49,000 nt of DNA from JABCPE02 sp963530895 (GTDB lineage Bacteria; Bacteroidota; Bacteroidia; Flavobacteriales; Weeksellaceae): contig CAUSFO010000004.1 of NCBI GenBank assembly GCA_963530895.1, positions 1 through 49,000 on the forward strand, in the 5' to 3' direction. A model generated the notes under the pieces. The model saw only the letters and a list, made by a program, of their open reading frames with translations. It was not told the DNA's origin and ran no database searches. The position numbers and the translations under genes are program-made. Positions within the stretch are counted from its first letter, which is position 1. Each line of letters opens with the position of its first letter. Below are positions 16,196 to 24,544 of this stretch, piece by piece.

Positions 16196-17506
16196 ATGAA
16201 TATTGCAATTGTAGGAACAGGGTATGTAGGACTAGTTACAGGAACTACTCTGGCTGAGTTAGGAAACACGGTCTATTGTGTGGACATAGATGAAACAAAA
16301 GTAGAAAACATGAAGAAGGGAATTGTTCCCATCTATGAACCTGGCTTGGAAGAAATATTTTTAAGAAACATACAGGCGAATAGGCTGTTTTTTACTACTC
16401 AACTAAAAGAAGCATTAGACCAGTGCGATGTGATTTATCTCGCTTTGCCGACACCTCCTGGTGAGGATGGCAGCGCAGACCTTTCTTATGTTTTGAAGGT
16501 TTCTGAAAATATTGGTGAGCTGATGACTTCTTACAAAGTAATTGTCAATAAATCAACCGTTCCAGTAGGCACAGCGGACAGAGTGAGAGAGACCATTTCT
16601 GCGAAAACAGAAATTCCTTTTGATGTAGTTTCTAATCCAGAATTTCTCCGCGAAGGATTCGCTGTGGAAGATTCCATGAACCCTGCCAGAATCGTAGTGG
16701 GTTCTAGTTCGGACAAGGCTAAAAATATCATTGCCCAAATCTACCAACCGTTCACTAACACGGGAGTTCCAATCATTTTCATGGATGAAAAATCTTCGGA
16801 ACTGACTAAATATGCAGCTAATTCGTTCCTTGCTGTGAAAATCACTTTCATGAATGAAATCGCAAATTACTGTGAAAAAGTAGGAGCCGATGTAGACAAA
16901 GTAAGGCTCGGTATGGGAAGTGATGACAGAATCGGGCATCGTTTCCTTTTCCCAGGGATAGGCTACGGAGGAAGCTGTTTCCCGAAAGATGTGAAAGCCC
17001 TCATCAAATCAGGAAAAGAAGAAAACTTTGATTTCCAAATCCTTAACGCTACTGAAAATGTAAATAAGGCTCAAAAAGTAATCCTCATTTCTGAAATTGA
17101 AAAATATTTCGGCGGAAACATCAAGGATAAGAAAATCGCGATGTGGGGACTTGCTTTCAAAGCCAATACTGATGACATCAGAGAAGCTTCATCTCTGGAC
17201 AATATTTCTCTTTTATTAGAAAAAGGAGCAAAAATAACGGCTTACGATGCCATCGCAGAGGAAAATGTGAAAAAAATCTTTGGTGACAAAATAGAATACA
17301 CCAAAGACATGTATTCTTGCCTAGAAGATGCTGATTGTCTGCTGATAGCGACAGAATGGAGTGAGTTCAAAAATCCTAACTTCCAGCTTATGGCAGAAAA
17401 GATGAAGAACAAAGCTATTTTCGATGGTAGAAATATGTTCTCTATCGACCAAATAGAAAACACAGGATTTTATTATAAATCTATCGGTAGAAAAACTATA
17501 AAATAA
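16196..17506 (+). CDS. ugd: UDP-glucose 6-dehydrogenase family protein
   Basis: NAD-dependent oxidation of a UDP-hexose, most likely UDP-glucose to UDP-glucuronate, supplying a uronic acid for surface polysaccharide. The N-terminal Rossmann motif is AIVGTGYVGLV. Conserved active-site segments are SNPEFLREGFAVED, the lysine of KYAANSFLAVKITFMNE, and GIGYGGSCFPKDVKAL with catalytic Cys261. The C-terminal domain includes WGLAFKANTDDIREA. Length (436) is normal. UDP-N-acetylhexosamine dehydrogenases share this fold, but the motif set reads as Ugd. It is the first gene of the operon, 12 bases before the DUF4261 gene and divergent from rimP. Confidence 0.92.
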   Translation: MNIAIVGTGYVGLVTGTTLAELGNTVYCVDIDETKVENMKKGIVPIYEPGLEEIFLRNIQANRLFFTTQLKEALDQCDVIYLALPTPPGEDGSADLSYVLKVSENIGELMTSYKVIVNKSTVPVGTADRVRETISAKTEIPFDVVSNPEFLREGFAVEDSMNPARIVVGSSSDKAKNIIAQIYQPFTNTGVPIIFMDEKSSELTKYAANSFLAVKITFMNEIANYCEKVGADVDKVRLGMGSDDRIGHRFLFPGIGYGGSCFPKDVKALIKSGKEENFDFQILNATENVNKAQKVILISEIEKYFGGNIKDKKIAMWGLAFKANTDDIREASSLDNISLLLEKGAKITAYDAIAEENVKKIFGDKIEYTKDMYSCLEDADCLLIATEWSEFKNPNFQLMAEKMKNKAIFDGRNMFSIDQIENTGFYYKSIGRKTIK

Positions 17507-17518
17507 AAACATAAAATT

Positions 17519-18325
17519 ATGGGACTTTTTGATTTTTTCAAGAAAAAAGAGACAAAGGAAACTCCAAAACCTGAAAAAGAGAATAACAGCCTAGCGCTTT
17601 CTATGCCGATTTTCAAAGGAGGAAGCTATTCGCTGGATAAAGTTTTAGAAGATTTAAAATCCCACTGGGGACTAGAAGTTTCTGAAATCTCTGGCGATGA
17701 TGAAGTGGCAACTCTCATTATCAATGGAATGATGGCAGCCATTGCAAAAATGCCAGCACCTATTCCAAGCGAAGATTTAGAATCAATATTTGGGTATTCT
17801 TACCTTTGGAATAATGTAGAAAAAGAAGTTTCAGAGCATGACAGCCACGCCATTGTCTCTATTTTAGATAAAACGAAAAGTCAGGTTGAGAAATTTTCTT
17901 TAATGACGATGATTAACGCTTCTATCCTTAGAACTTCTCCTGATGCGATAGGTATTTATCAAGGAAGCCAGACTCTGCTTCTTCCAAAAGGTTTGTACAT
18001 TGACTTTGCAGACTTTTTATTAGAAGGAAATCTACCTGTGATTCTGTGGATTTACATTGGACTTATCGGCTCAGAAGAAGGGAAAAACAGCCTTTATACT
18101 TTCGGCATGAAAGAATTTGGAAAAAAGGAAATAGAAATCATTGACAGCCAAATGTCACGAAGTGATTTGCATGACTTTATCCTTCCTGTTCTCAACTATA
18201 TTTTAGCTTATGATGTTACTCTAAAAAATGGAGAAACTATCGGTTTTTCTGAGGAACAAAAAATAAAAATCACGGAATCCAAAGCAGTTTATTTGGATGG
18301 AAATTCTTTAAAATTAGAACTATAA
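17519..18325 (+). CDS. DUF4261 domain protein
   Basis: A 268-residue protein that I assign to DUF4261 from its overall pattern (MPIFKGGSYSLDKVLEDL, then MPAPIPSEDLE, ASILRTSPDAIGIYQGSQTLL and GLIGSEEGKNSLYTFGM). No catalytic motif or membrane helix is visible. The first residues, MGLFDFFKKKETKETPKPEK, form a short amphipathic segment and charged linker before the domain, possibly a membrane-contact leader. It sits inside the polysaccharide operon, 12 bases after ugd and 4 bases before rfbB, although nothing suggests a role in sugar metabolism. Function unknown. Confidence 0.7.
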   Translation: MGLFDFFKKKETKETPKPEKENNSLALSMPIFKGGSYSLDKVLEDLKSHWGLEVSEISGDDEVATLIINGMMAAIAKMPAPIPSEDLESIFGYSYLWNNVEKEVSEHDSHAIVSILDKTKSQVEKFSLMTMINASILRTSPDAIGIYQGSQTLLLPKGLYIDFADFLLEGNLPVILWIYIGLIGSEEGKNSLYTFGMKEFGKKEIEIIDSQMSRSDLHDFILPVLNYILAYDVTLKNGETIGFSEEQKIKITESKAVYLDGNSLKLEL

Positions 18326-18329
18326 AATT

Positions 18330-19409
18330 ATGAAATCTATCATTATCACTGGCGGAGCAGGATTTATCGGTTCTCATGTTGTTCGTGAGTTTGTGAAAAA
18401 TCTCCCGCAAACGAAAATCATCAACCTTGATGCCCTTACATACGCAGGAAACCTTGAAAACTTGAAAGATATAGAAAACAAACCAAACTATATCTTTGAA
18501 AAAGCAGATATCACAAAACCTGAAGAACTAAAAAAAGTTTTTGAAAAACATAATCCAGACGCGGTGATACATCTCGCTGCGGAAAGCCATGTGGATAGAA
18601 GTATCACAGACCCAAATGCTTTCATCAATACTAATGTAATGGGAACTGCTAATCTTCTTAATCTTTGTAAAGAATTTTGGACACTGAATCCAGAGCACAC
18701 GCATGGAAGATTTCCTAATGAACCGAGAAAAAATCTTTTCTATCATGTTTCTACGGATGAAGTCTATGGTGCTTTGGGAGAAACAGGATTTTTCACTGAG
18801 GAAACGCCTTATGACCCGAAATCTCCGTATTCTGCAAGTAAAGCTGCCAGCGACCACTTGGTAAGAGCTTACGGAAACACCTATGGGCTTCCTTACATTG
18901 TTTCCAATTGTTCTAACAACTATGGCCCAAATCATTTTCCAGAGAAACTGATTCCGCTTTGTATTTCTAATATTATCAACGAAAAACCGCTGCCTATCTA
19001 TGGTGATGGAAAATACACCCGTGACTGGCTGTTCGTGATAGACCACGCTCGTGCTATTTTCCAAATTTTCCATGAAGCGAAAACAGGAGAAACATACAAC
19101 ATTGGTGGATTTAATGAATGGCAGAATATTGATTTAATCAAGGAATTGATTAAACAAATGGATGCAAAACTTGGAAATCCTGCTGGATATTCAGAAAAGC
19201 TAATCACTTTTGTGAAAGACCGCCCAGGGCATGACAAACGCTATGCTATAGACGCCACAAAACTGAATAAAGATTTGGGATGGAAGCCTTCTGTGACTTT
19301 TGAAGAAGGTTTAGCTAAAACTATCGATTGGTTCCTGAGCAATAAAGATTGGCTGGAACATGTAACCAGCGGAGAATACCAAAAATACTACGAAAAACAG
19401 TATAGCTAA
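18330..19409 (+). CDS. rfbB: dTDP-glucose 4,6-dehydratase
   Basis: Converts dTDP-glucose to dTDP-4-keto-6-deoxyglucose with bound NAD. Extended short-chain dehydrogenase fold: Rossmann motif TGGAGFIGSH (residues 7-16), HLAAESHVDRSI, the catalytic STDEVYGALG segment, and the Tyr167/Lys171 pair in YSASKAASDH. The later segments NNYGPNHFPEKLIPL, GDGKYTRDWLFVIDHA and DRPGHDKRYAID are diagnostic of RmlB/RfbB. Length 359 is normal. It works with RfbA at the end of the operon. With no rmlC or rmlD nearby, its product probably goes to the WecE-type aminotransferase. The stop overlaps the next start by one base. Confidence 0.96.
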   Translation: MKSIIITGGAGFIGSHVVREFVKNLPQTKIINLDALTYAGNLENLKDIENKPNYIFEKADITKPEELKKVFEKHNPDAVIHLAAESHVDRSITDPNAFINTNVMGTANLLNLCKEFWTLNPEHTHGRFPNEPRKNLFYHVSTDEVYGALGETGFFTEETPYDPKSPYSASKAASDHLVRAYGNTYGLPYIVSNCSNNYGPNHFPEKLIPLCISNIINEKPLPIYGDGKYTRDWLFVIDHARAIFQIFHEAKTGETYNIGGFNEWQNIDLIKELIKQMDAKLGNPAGYSEKLITFVKDRPGHDKRYAIDATKLNKDLGWKPSVTFEEGLAKTIDWFLSNKDWLEHVTSGEYQKYYEKQYS

Positions 19410-20320
19410 TGATTTCTATTGTAAGTCCTGTTTACCGAGCTGAAAAAATCCTTCCGATTCTCGTTTCTGAAATTAATTTAGTAATGGAGAGAATCGGTGA
19501 GGACTACGAAATCATATTGGTAGATGACCGAAGTCCTGACAACTCTTGGGAAGTGATGAAAGTGCTTTCCAGTCAAAATCCTAAGATAAAAAGCATTCGG
19601 CTGAGCAGAAATTTTGGTCAGCATAGTGCTATTTTTGCTGGACTTACAAAAACAAAAGGCGACTGGGTAGTAGTAATGGACTGTGATATGCAGGACCAGC
19701 CCAAAGAAATAGCCAAACTCTACAAAAAAGCGCTGGAAGGATACGATATTGTCCTAGGACAGAGAGAAAACCGAAAAGATAAATTCCTAAAGAAATTAAC
19801 ATCCAGATTGTTCTACAAGGTGTTTAATTACCTATCGGGAGCAAATTTTGATAACAATGTAGCGAATTTTGGGATTTATCACCAAAAGACCATTAAGTCC
19901 ATCCTAGATATGAAAGACTATGTTAAATTCTTTTCATTATTTATTAACTGGATTGGGTTTAAGAGTGTTTCCATTCCGATAGAACATGGAGAACGCGAGG
20001 AAGGGAAATCCACATATAGCGTGGGAAGACTTTTTAAACAGGCTTTCAATGTTATTCTATCTTTTTCGGATAAGCCGCTTAGGTTGTTTATAAACTTTGG
20101 ATTGAGTATATCGGTTTTATCTTTTATTGTAGGAATATACTATTTATATCTGGCTCTTACAGGGAAAATAGCACAGCCTGGTTTTAGTTCACTGATATTA
20201 TCCATTTGGTTTTTATCAGGGATTATCATCAGTTGTATAGGCATTGTAGGAGTATATTTAGGAAAAACTTTTGACCAAGCAAAAGGCAGACCTACATTTA
20301 TCATTGATGAAGAAGTGTAA
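19409..20320 (+). CDS. Family 2 glycosyltransferase of the polyprenyl-phosphate type (DPM1/GtrB/ArnC-like)
   Basis: A 303-residue GT2 enzyme with an N-terminal catalytic domain (SIVSPVYRAEKILPIL, ILVDDRSPDNSWEVM, RLSRNFGQHSAIFAG) and a metal site VVMDCDMQDQP. Two C-terminal membrane helices lie at about 233-254 and 266-288. This layout matches enzymes that move a sugar from a nucleotide to undecaprenyl phosphate, feeding a membrane glycosyltransferase on the outer face. Two genes in the operon fit that scheme: this one and the polytopic protein at 24541. The sugar is not identifiable. ATG overlaps the rfbB stop by one base. Confidence 0.88.
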   Translation: MISIVSPVYRAEKILPILVSEINLVMERIGEDYEIILVDDRSPDNSWEVMKVLSSQNPKIKSIRLSRNFGQHSAIFAGLTKTKGDWVVVMDCDMQDQPKEIAKLYKKALEGYDIVLGQRENRKDKFLKKLTSRLFYKVFNYLSGANFDNNVANFGIYHQKTIKSILDMKDYVKFFSLFINWIGFKSVSIPIEHGEREEGKSTYSVGRLFKQAFNVILSFSDKPLRLFINFGLSISVLSFIVGIYYLYLALTGKIAQPGFSSLILSIWFLSGIIISCIGIVGVYLGKTFDQAKGRPTFIIDEEV

Positions 20321-20341
20321 TTGTGCTAAAAATCAATCGTT

Positions 20342-21172
20342 ATGAAAGTCTTAATTATTGGTGCAAATAGCATTTTATCAAAAGAACTGATACAGTTACA
20401 TATATCTGATGAAGTAGATATATTGTATCACAGTGCGGCTCTAAACACTTCGCATCCGAAACATAGAAATATCGCTTTAGAAGATATTGGTTCATTAGAG
20501 GATAAATATGATATTGTATATATTGTAAGTGCTGTAATATCCAATGAGATAGAGAAGCTAGATGAGATAATCAATGTCAATGCAAGGCTGGTGAATGATA
20601 TTTGTAATCGTTTCAAAAGTTCAAAAATTATTTATTTTTCGAGTGTTGCTGTGTATGACGCAATTGATGGTTTAAATATTGATGAAAAAACGCTTCCTTG
20701 TCCAGAGTCAGTTTATGGAATTTCAAAACTATTAGGAGAAAAAATCATAGAAAAATCTAAAAACTACGCCATACTAAGAATTTCCTCTATGTATGGAACA
20801 GGAATGAAACAATCTACTTTTTTGCCTAAAATTATAAAAAATGCTTTGGATTCCAAAGAAATCAGACTCCTTGGTCACGGACAAAGAATCCAGAACTATA
20901 TTCATACAAGAGATGTAGCCACTTTGGCAAAAACAGCTGCATTATCAAAACAAAATAGGATATTATTAGCCATTTCAAAAGAGAACTACACCAATAAACA
21001 AATTGCAGAAATCATACAGTCCGTAACAGGCTGCAGCATAGAATATTTTGGTGAAGACAATACAAGGTCTGTTTCTTACTCACAAGAAACCATACCTTAC
21101 AATAAGTACAATAACACTTCAATAGAAAACGGAATAAAAGAATTAATAGAATGGATAGAAAAACAGTCTTAG
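20342..21172 (+). CDS. NAD-dependent epimerase/reductase family protein
   Basis: Extended short-chain dehydrogenase, 276 residues, probably acting on a nucleotide sugar. The Tyr125/Lys129 pair in YGISKLLGEK and a serine pair in IIYFSSVAVYD form the usual active site. SSMYGTGMKQSTFLPKI and IHTRDVATLAKTA resemble the sugar-binding part of the family. The N-terminal loop reads IIGANSILSKEL, where only the first glycine of the standard GxxGxxG is kept, so cofactor binding may differ. It could be a 4-keto reductase or an epimerase. The gene overlaps the ATP-grasp gene by 22 bases. Confidence 0.75.
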   Translation: MKVLIIGANSILSKELIQLHISDEVDILYHSAALNTSHPKHRNIALEDIGSLEDKYDIVYIVSAVISNEIEKLDEIINVNARLVNDICNRFKSSKIIYFSSVAVYDAIDGLNIDEKTLPCPESVYGISKLLGEKIIEKSKNYAILRISSMYGTGMKQSTFLPKIIKNALDSKEIRLLGHGQRIQNYIHTRDVATLAKTAALSKQNRILLAISKENYTNKQIAEIIQSVTGCSIEYFGEDNTRSVSYSQETIPYNKYNNTSIENGIKELIEWIEKQS

Positions 21173-22128
21173 TAACAGGTATAGGAGGAAATGTAGGGCA
21201 GGGAATTTTGAGAAATATTTTAAAAACAAAGTTTCCTATCAGACTCGTGGGCTGTAATGTCGCAGACTTTTCAGCAGGGAATCATCTTTGTGATTCTTTC
21301 TACAAAGTTCCTTTTGCTAATGATGAAAACTATATTACCACTATCAATACCATTATTGAAAAAGAAAATATAGACCTTATTATCCCTTCTACTGATTATG
21401 AAATTTACTACTTAGCACTGAATAAAAATGAGCTAAAAACAAAAGTCGTTACCAGCGAATTAGAAACTTCCAAAAGATATTTAGACAAATATCTTTCCTA
21501 TGTATTTCATAAAGAAAACAATCTTCCTTTTGCAGAAGCCTATCTTCCTAAGGACTATATTGCTGGAACCTTTGAGGATTATATCGTAAAGCCAAGAGAA
21601 GGAAGGGGCTCTAGAGGTCTTCATATAAATCCAAAAAACATACAAGACTTTGATGATTCCTTCATGGTTCAAAAACTGATTAAAGGAAAAGAAATCACCA
21701 CAGCTTTTTATGTGAATAAAAATAATGAACTCCATGGATTCATCAACTTAGAGAGAAAGCTGGAAAATGGAGCTACAAATGAATGTTTCGTAAATAGACA
21801 ATACGATAAGGAACTAAAAAATATCCTAGAAAAAATGATACAGGTCAATCATTTCGTAGGAAGCGCTAATTTACAATCCATAGTAACAGAGGCTGGAGAA
21901 ATCATTCCTTTTGAGGTGAATTGTAGAATTTCAGGGACTAACTCCATCCGGTCTAATTTCGGTTTTGAGGATGTGAAATACACATTAGAAGAACATTTGT
22001 ATAACATCTCTCCGAGTGAACCAAACATCATCGAAGGGACTGCTATAAGGGTTTTGATGGATGTCATCTATCCTCACCAAAAACCAGAAAATATTAAAGA
22101 CAATAAATCTGAACATTATATTTTTTAA
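21151..22128 (+). CDS. ATP-grasp family protein (carbamoyl-phosphate-synthase-like)
   Basis: A 325-residue ATP-grasp enzyme. The N-terminal pre-ATP-grasp Rossmann-like domain begins VLVTGIGGNVGQGIL. The ATP-grasp core has DYIVKPREGRGSRGLHI for nucleotide binding, MVQKLIKGKEITTAFYV, and a metal-binding end EIIPFEVNCRISGTNSIR. Family members join a carboxylate to an amine or thiol with ATP. In this operon, with a 4-amino-sugar pathway, one idea is amide attachment of an acid to the sugar amine; this is inference. It overlaps the upstream epimerase gene and is 2 bases from the HAD gene, so these genes are tightly coupled. Confidence 0.8.
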   Translation: MDRKTVLVTGIGGNVGQGILRNILKTKFPIRLVGCNVADFSAGNHLCDSFYKVPFANDENYITTINTIIEKENIDLIIPSTDYEIYYLALNKNELKTKVVTSELETSKRYLDKYLSYVFHKENNLPFAEAYLPKDYIAGTFEDYIVKPREGRGSRGLHINPKNIQDFDDSFMVQKLIKGKEITTAFYVNKNNELHGFINLERKLENGATNECFVNRQYDKELKNILEKMIQVNHFVGSANLQSIVTEAGEIIPFEVNCRISGTNSIRSNFGFEDVKYTLEEHLYNISPSEPNIIEGTAIRVLMDVIYPHQKPENIKDNKSEHYIF

Positions 22129-22130
22129 CT

Positions 22131-22766
22131 ATGAAATATCTTCTATTTGATGCTGCTAATACTCTCATATACAAGCCTAATCTTTGGGAAAGAATCTTAA
22201 CAGTTCTACAAGATAATGGTTATAAAATAAATGAAATTGAACTAAAACTAAGACATAAATTACTTTCTGAGATTATCAATTTTCCAGATACCACATCAAG
22301 AAGTTTTTATGAAGAGTTTAATTCAGAATTGTTAATGGCTTTGGGTATTATTCCCGATGAGAACCTGCTGAAAGATCTTTTTGAAGCGTGTTCCTATCTG
22401 CCATGGCAGGCTTTTAACGACTGTGAAGAAATTAAAAAATTAGACATAAAAAAAGCTGTCGTTTCTAATTTTAATAGCAGTTTACAAGAAAAATTAGAAG
22501 GATTAATTGGAGAAAATATTTTTGATGAATACATTGTCTCTGAAAAAGAAAACCTAAGAAAGCCTTCTTTGGAATTTTATTCAAGGGCTCTCGAAAAACT
22601 AAATGCTGAGGCTGGTGAAATCATCTACATTGGTGATTCATTAAAACTCGATGTTATCCCTGCTAAAAAACTAGGAATCAAAGCATTACTAATTGACAGA
22701 GATAATATATATCCATCCGCTAAGGATAGAATAACGAATTTCAGCGAAATAAAAAATTATCTATGA
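22131..22766 (+). CDS. HAD-superfamily hydrolase-like protein
   Basis: A 211-residue haloacid-dehalogenase-fold protein. Motif I is LLFDAANTLIY, motif II probably AVVSNFNS, the motif III lysine lies in ENLRKPSLEFY, and motif IV is IIYIGDSLKLDV. The second Asp of the DxD phosphatase signature in motif I is Ala here, which removes the usual general acid of phosphatases, so the activity may be dehalogenase-like or something else. A helical cap occupies about residues 15-90. It overlaps the next gene by four bases (ATGA). Its place between the ATP-grasp and acyltransferase genes suggests a role in sugar tailoring. Confidence 0.8.
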   Translation: MKYLLFDAANTLIYKPNLWERILTVLQDNGYKINEIELKLRHKLLSEIINFPDTTSRSFYEEFNSELLMALGIIPDENLLKDLFEACSYLPWQAFNDCEEIKKLDIKKAVVSNFNSSLQEKLEGLIGENIFDEYIVSEKENLRKPSLEFYSRALEKLNAEAGEIIYIGDSLKLDVIPAKKLGIKALLIDRDNIYPSAKDRITNFSEIKNYL

Positions 22767-23395
22767 AACGAATAGCAATAATAGGTTCTGCACACTTGGG
22801 ACAGCAGATAGCCCATCATATACACACGGATACAGAGGATAAAGTAGTTGCTTTTTTTGATGATTTCCAGCCAAAAGGGACTATCATTGACTCTATTCCT
22901 GTTATTGGTGGGACTAATGATATTTTAGACGAATATTCGAAAAATAGTTTTGATGAATTGCTGATTGGCGTGGGATATAACCACATGAATACCAGAAAGA
23001 TGCTATTTGAAAAATATCATAATGATATTCCTTTCTATAAGTTTATTCATTCATCTTGTTATGTGGATCCTTCCGCTGAAATAGGAGCTGGAACGGTCAT
23101 CTATCCAAGATGCGTAATTGACCAAAATGTAAAAATAGGAAATAATGTTTTGATTAACATTTCCAGCAGTATTGCTCATGACACCACAGTGGGTACTCAT
23201 ACCTTTATCTCTCCATGCGTATCTATGGCGGGATTTGTGAACATAAAAGAACAATGTATAATAGGCATAAATTCTATAATAATAGACAATATATCTATCA
23301 CTAAAGGAACAAGAACAGGAGGCGGGACAGTTGTAATAAAAAATATCGAAGAAAAAGGACTATATGTAGGAAATCCTGCAAGATTTGTAAAATAA
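22763..23395 (+). CDS. PglD/NeuD-type sugar acyltransferase
   Basis: A 210-residue acyltransferase of the NeuD/PglD family. The N-terminal Rossmann-like domain begins RIAIIGSAHLGQQIA and binds the sugar nucleotide. The C-terminal left-handed beta-helix is visible as hexapeptide repeats from about residue 95 (VDPSAEIGAGTVIYPRCVI onward) to GLYVGNPARFVK. The active-site His is probably the one in SSIAHDTTVG. Relatives acetylate the 4-amino group of bacillosamine precursors or O-acetylate sialic acid. Here the likely substrate is the 4-amino sugar made by the downstream aminotransferase, giving an N-acyl derivative. The acyl group is not known. Confidence 0.85.
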   Translation: MKRIAIIGSAHLGQQIAHHIHTDTEDKVVAFFDDFQPKGTIIDSIPVIGGTNDILDEYSKNSFDELLIGVGYNHMNTRKMLFEKYHNDIPFYKFIHSSCYVDPSAEIGAGTVIYPRCVIDQNVKIGNNVLINISSSIAHDTTVGTHTFISPCVSMAGFVNIKEQCIIGINSIIIDNISITKGTRTGGGTVVIKNIEEKGLYVGNPARFVK

Positions 23396-23401
23396 TTTAT
23401 C

Positions 23402-24544
23402 ATGATACCATTTAACAAACCTTACCTTACTGGTAAAGAAATGCAATATATAGAAGAAGCCGTAAAATCAGGAAAAATCTCTGGAAACGGACTCTTCACC
23501 AAAAAATGCCAAGAATTCTTTGAAAAAGAATTTGGCTTCAAAAAAACTCTGCTTACTACTTCCTGCACAGATGCATTGGAGATGGCTGCTATTTTAGCGG
23601 ATATCAAGGAAGGCGATGAGGTCATTGTTCCTAGTTTTACTTTCGTGTCCACAGCGCTGGCATTCGTAAGAAAAGGTGCTGATATCGTTTTTGCAGATTC
23701 TTATTCTGACAATCCTAATATAGATGCTGATCAAATAGAAGCTTTAATCACTGAAAAAACCAAAGCAATCGTAGTGGTTCATTACGCTGGTGTAGCTTGT
23801 GATATGGATAAAATAATGTCCATTGCTAACAAACGCGGAATCATCGTAATAGAAGATGCTGCACAAGCCATCGACAGCTACTATATTTCCAAAGATGGAA
23901 CAAAAAAAGCATTGGGAAGCATTGGGTATCTTTCTGCTTTCTCGTTTCATGAAACCAAAAATATTATTTCAGGAGAGGGAGGTATGCTCTGCATCAATGA
24001 CGACCGCTTTATCCAAAGAGCCGAAATCATTTGGGAAAAAGGAACAAACCGTTCGCAGTTTTTCAGAGGCGAAGTGGATAAATACAGCTGGGTAGACACA
24101 GGGTCTTCTTTCCTACCGAGTGAGATTATTTCTGCTTTTCTTTGGGCTCAGATAGAAAACATGAGAGACATTCAGGACAAAAGAATCAAAATTTGGAATC
24201 GTTATTATGAGGGACTTTCCAGCTTTGAACCTGTCTCTATTAAAAAACCAAAACTCCCTCTCGTTCCAGAATATGCGACTAACAACGCCCATATGTTTTA
24301 TCTCGTTTGTGATAATGTAGATGATAGAACCAAATTCATCCAACATCTGAAAGACAAAGGAATTCTATCTGTTTTCCACTATCTTTCTCTGCACAAGAGT
24401 TCTTATTATGAAAAATATTCTACCCGAAAAAGCGAGCTTCCAAACTCAGATATGTTTTCTGATTGTCTTGTGAGACTTCCTCTGTTCTACGAACTTACCG
24501 ATGAACAGGTAGAATACATCATCAACACGATAAAAGAATTATGA
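23402..24544 (+). CDS. wecE: dTDP-4-amino-4,6-dideoxygalactose transaminase (WecE/RffA type)
   Basis: PLP-dependent sugar aminotransferase of the DegT/DnrJ/EryC1/StrS family, 380 residues. It resembles E. coli WecE in many segments: IPFNKPYLTGKEMQYIEEA, SGKISGNGLFTKKCQ, TSCTDALEMAAILADI, GDEVIVPSFTFVSTA, HYAGVACDMDKIM, and EKGTNRSQFFRGEVDKYSWVD. The PLP lysine is Lys186 in FHETKN, and the cofactor-binding Asp is in IEDAAQA. The expected reaction is transfer of an amino group from glutamate to dTDP-4-keto-6-deoxyglucose. The substrate would come from RfbA and RfbB of the same operon. The stop overlaps the next start (ATGA). Confidence 0.9.
   Translation: MIPFNKPYLTGKEMQYIEEAVKSGKISGNGLFTKKCQEFFEKEFGFKKTLLTTSCTDALEMAAILADIKEGDEVIVPSFTFVSTALAFVRKGADIVFADSYSDNPNIDADQIEALITEKTKAIVVVHYAGVACDMDKIMSIANKRGIIVIEDAAQAIDSYYISKDGTKKALGSIGYLSAFSFHETKNIISGEGGMLCINDDRFIQRAEIIWEKGTNRSQFFRGEVDKYSWVDTGSSFLPSEIISAFLWAQIENMRDIQDKRIKIWNRYYEGLSSFEPVSIKKPKLPLVPEYATNNAHMFYLVCDNVDDRTKFIQHLKDKGILSVFHYLSLHKSSYYEKYSTRKSELPNSDMFSDCLVRLPLFYELTDEQVEYIINTIKEL

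Noticed and set aside
18528..19073. 181-codon open frame antisense to rfbB
   Set aside because: It lies fully within rfbB, has no motif or plausible promoter, and is best explained as a shadow frame.
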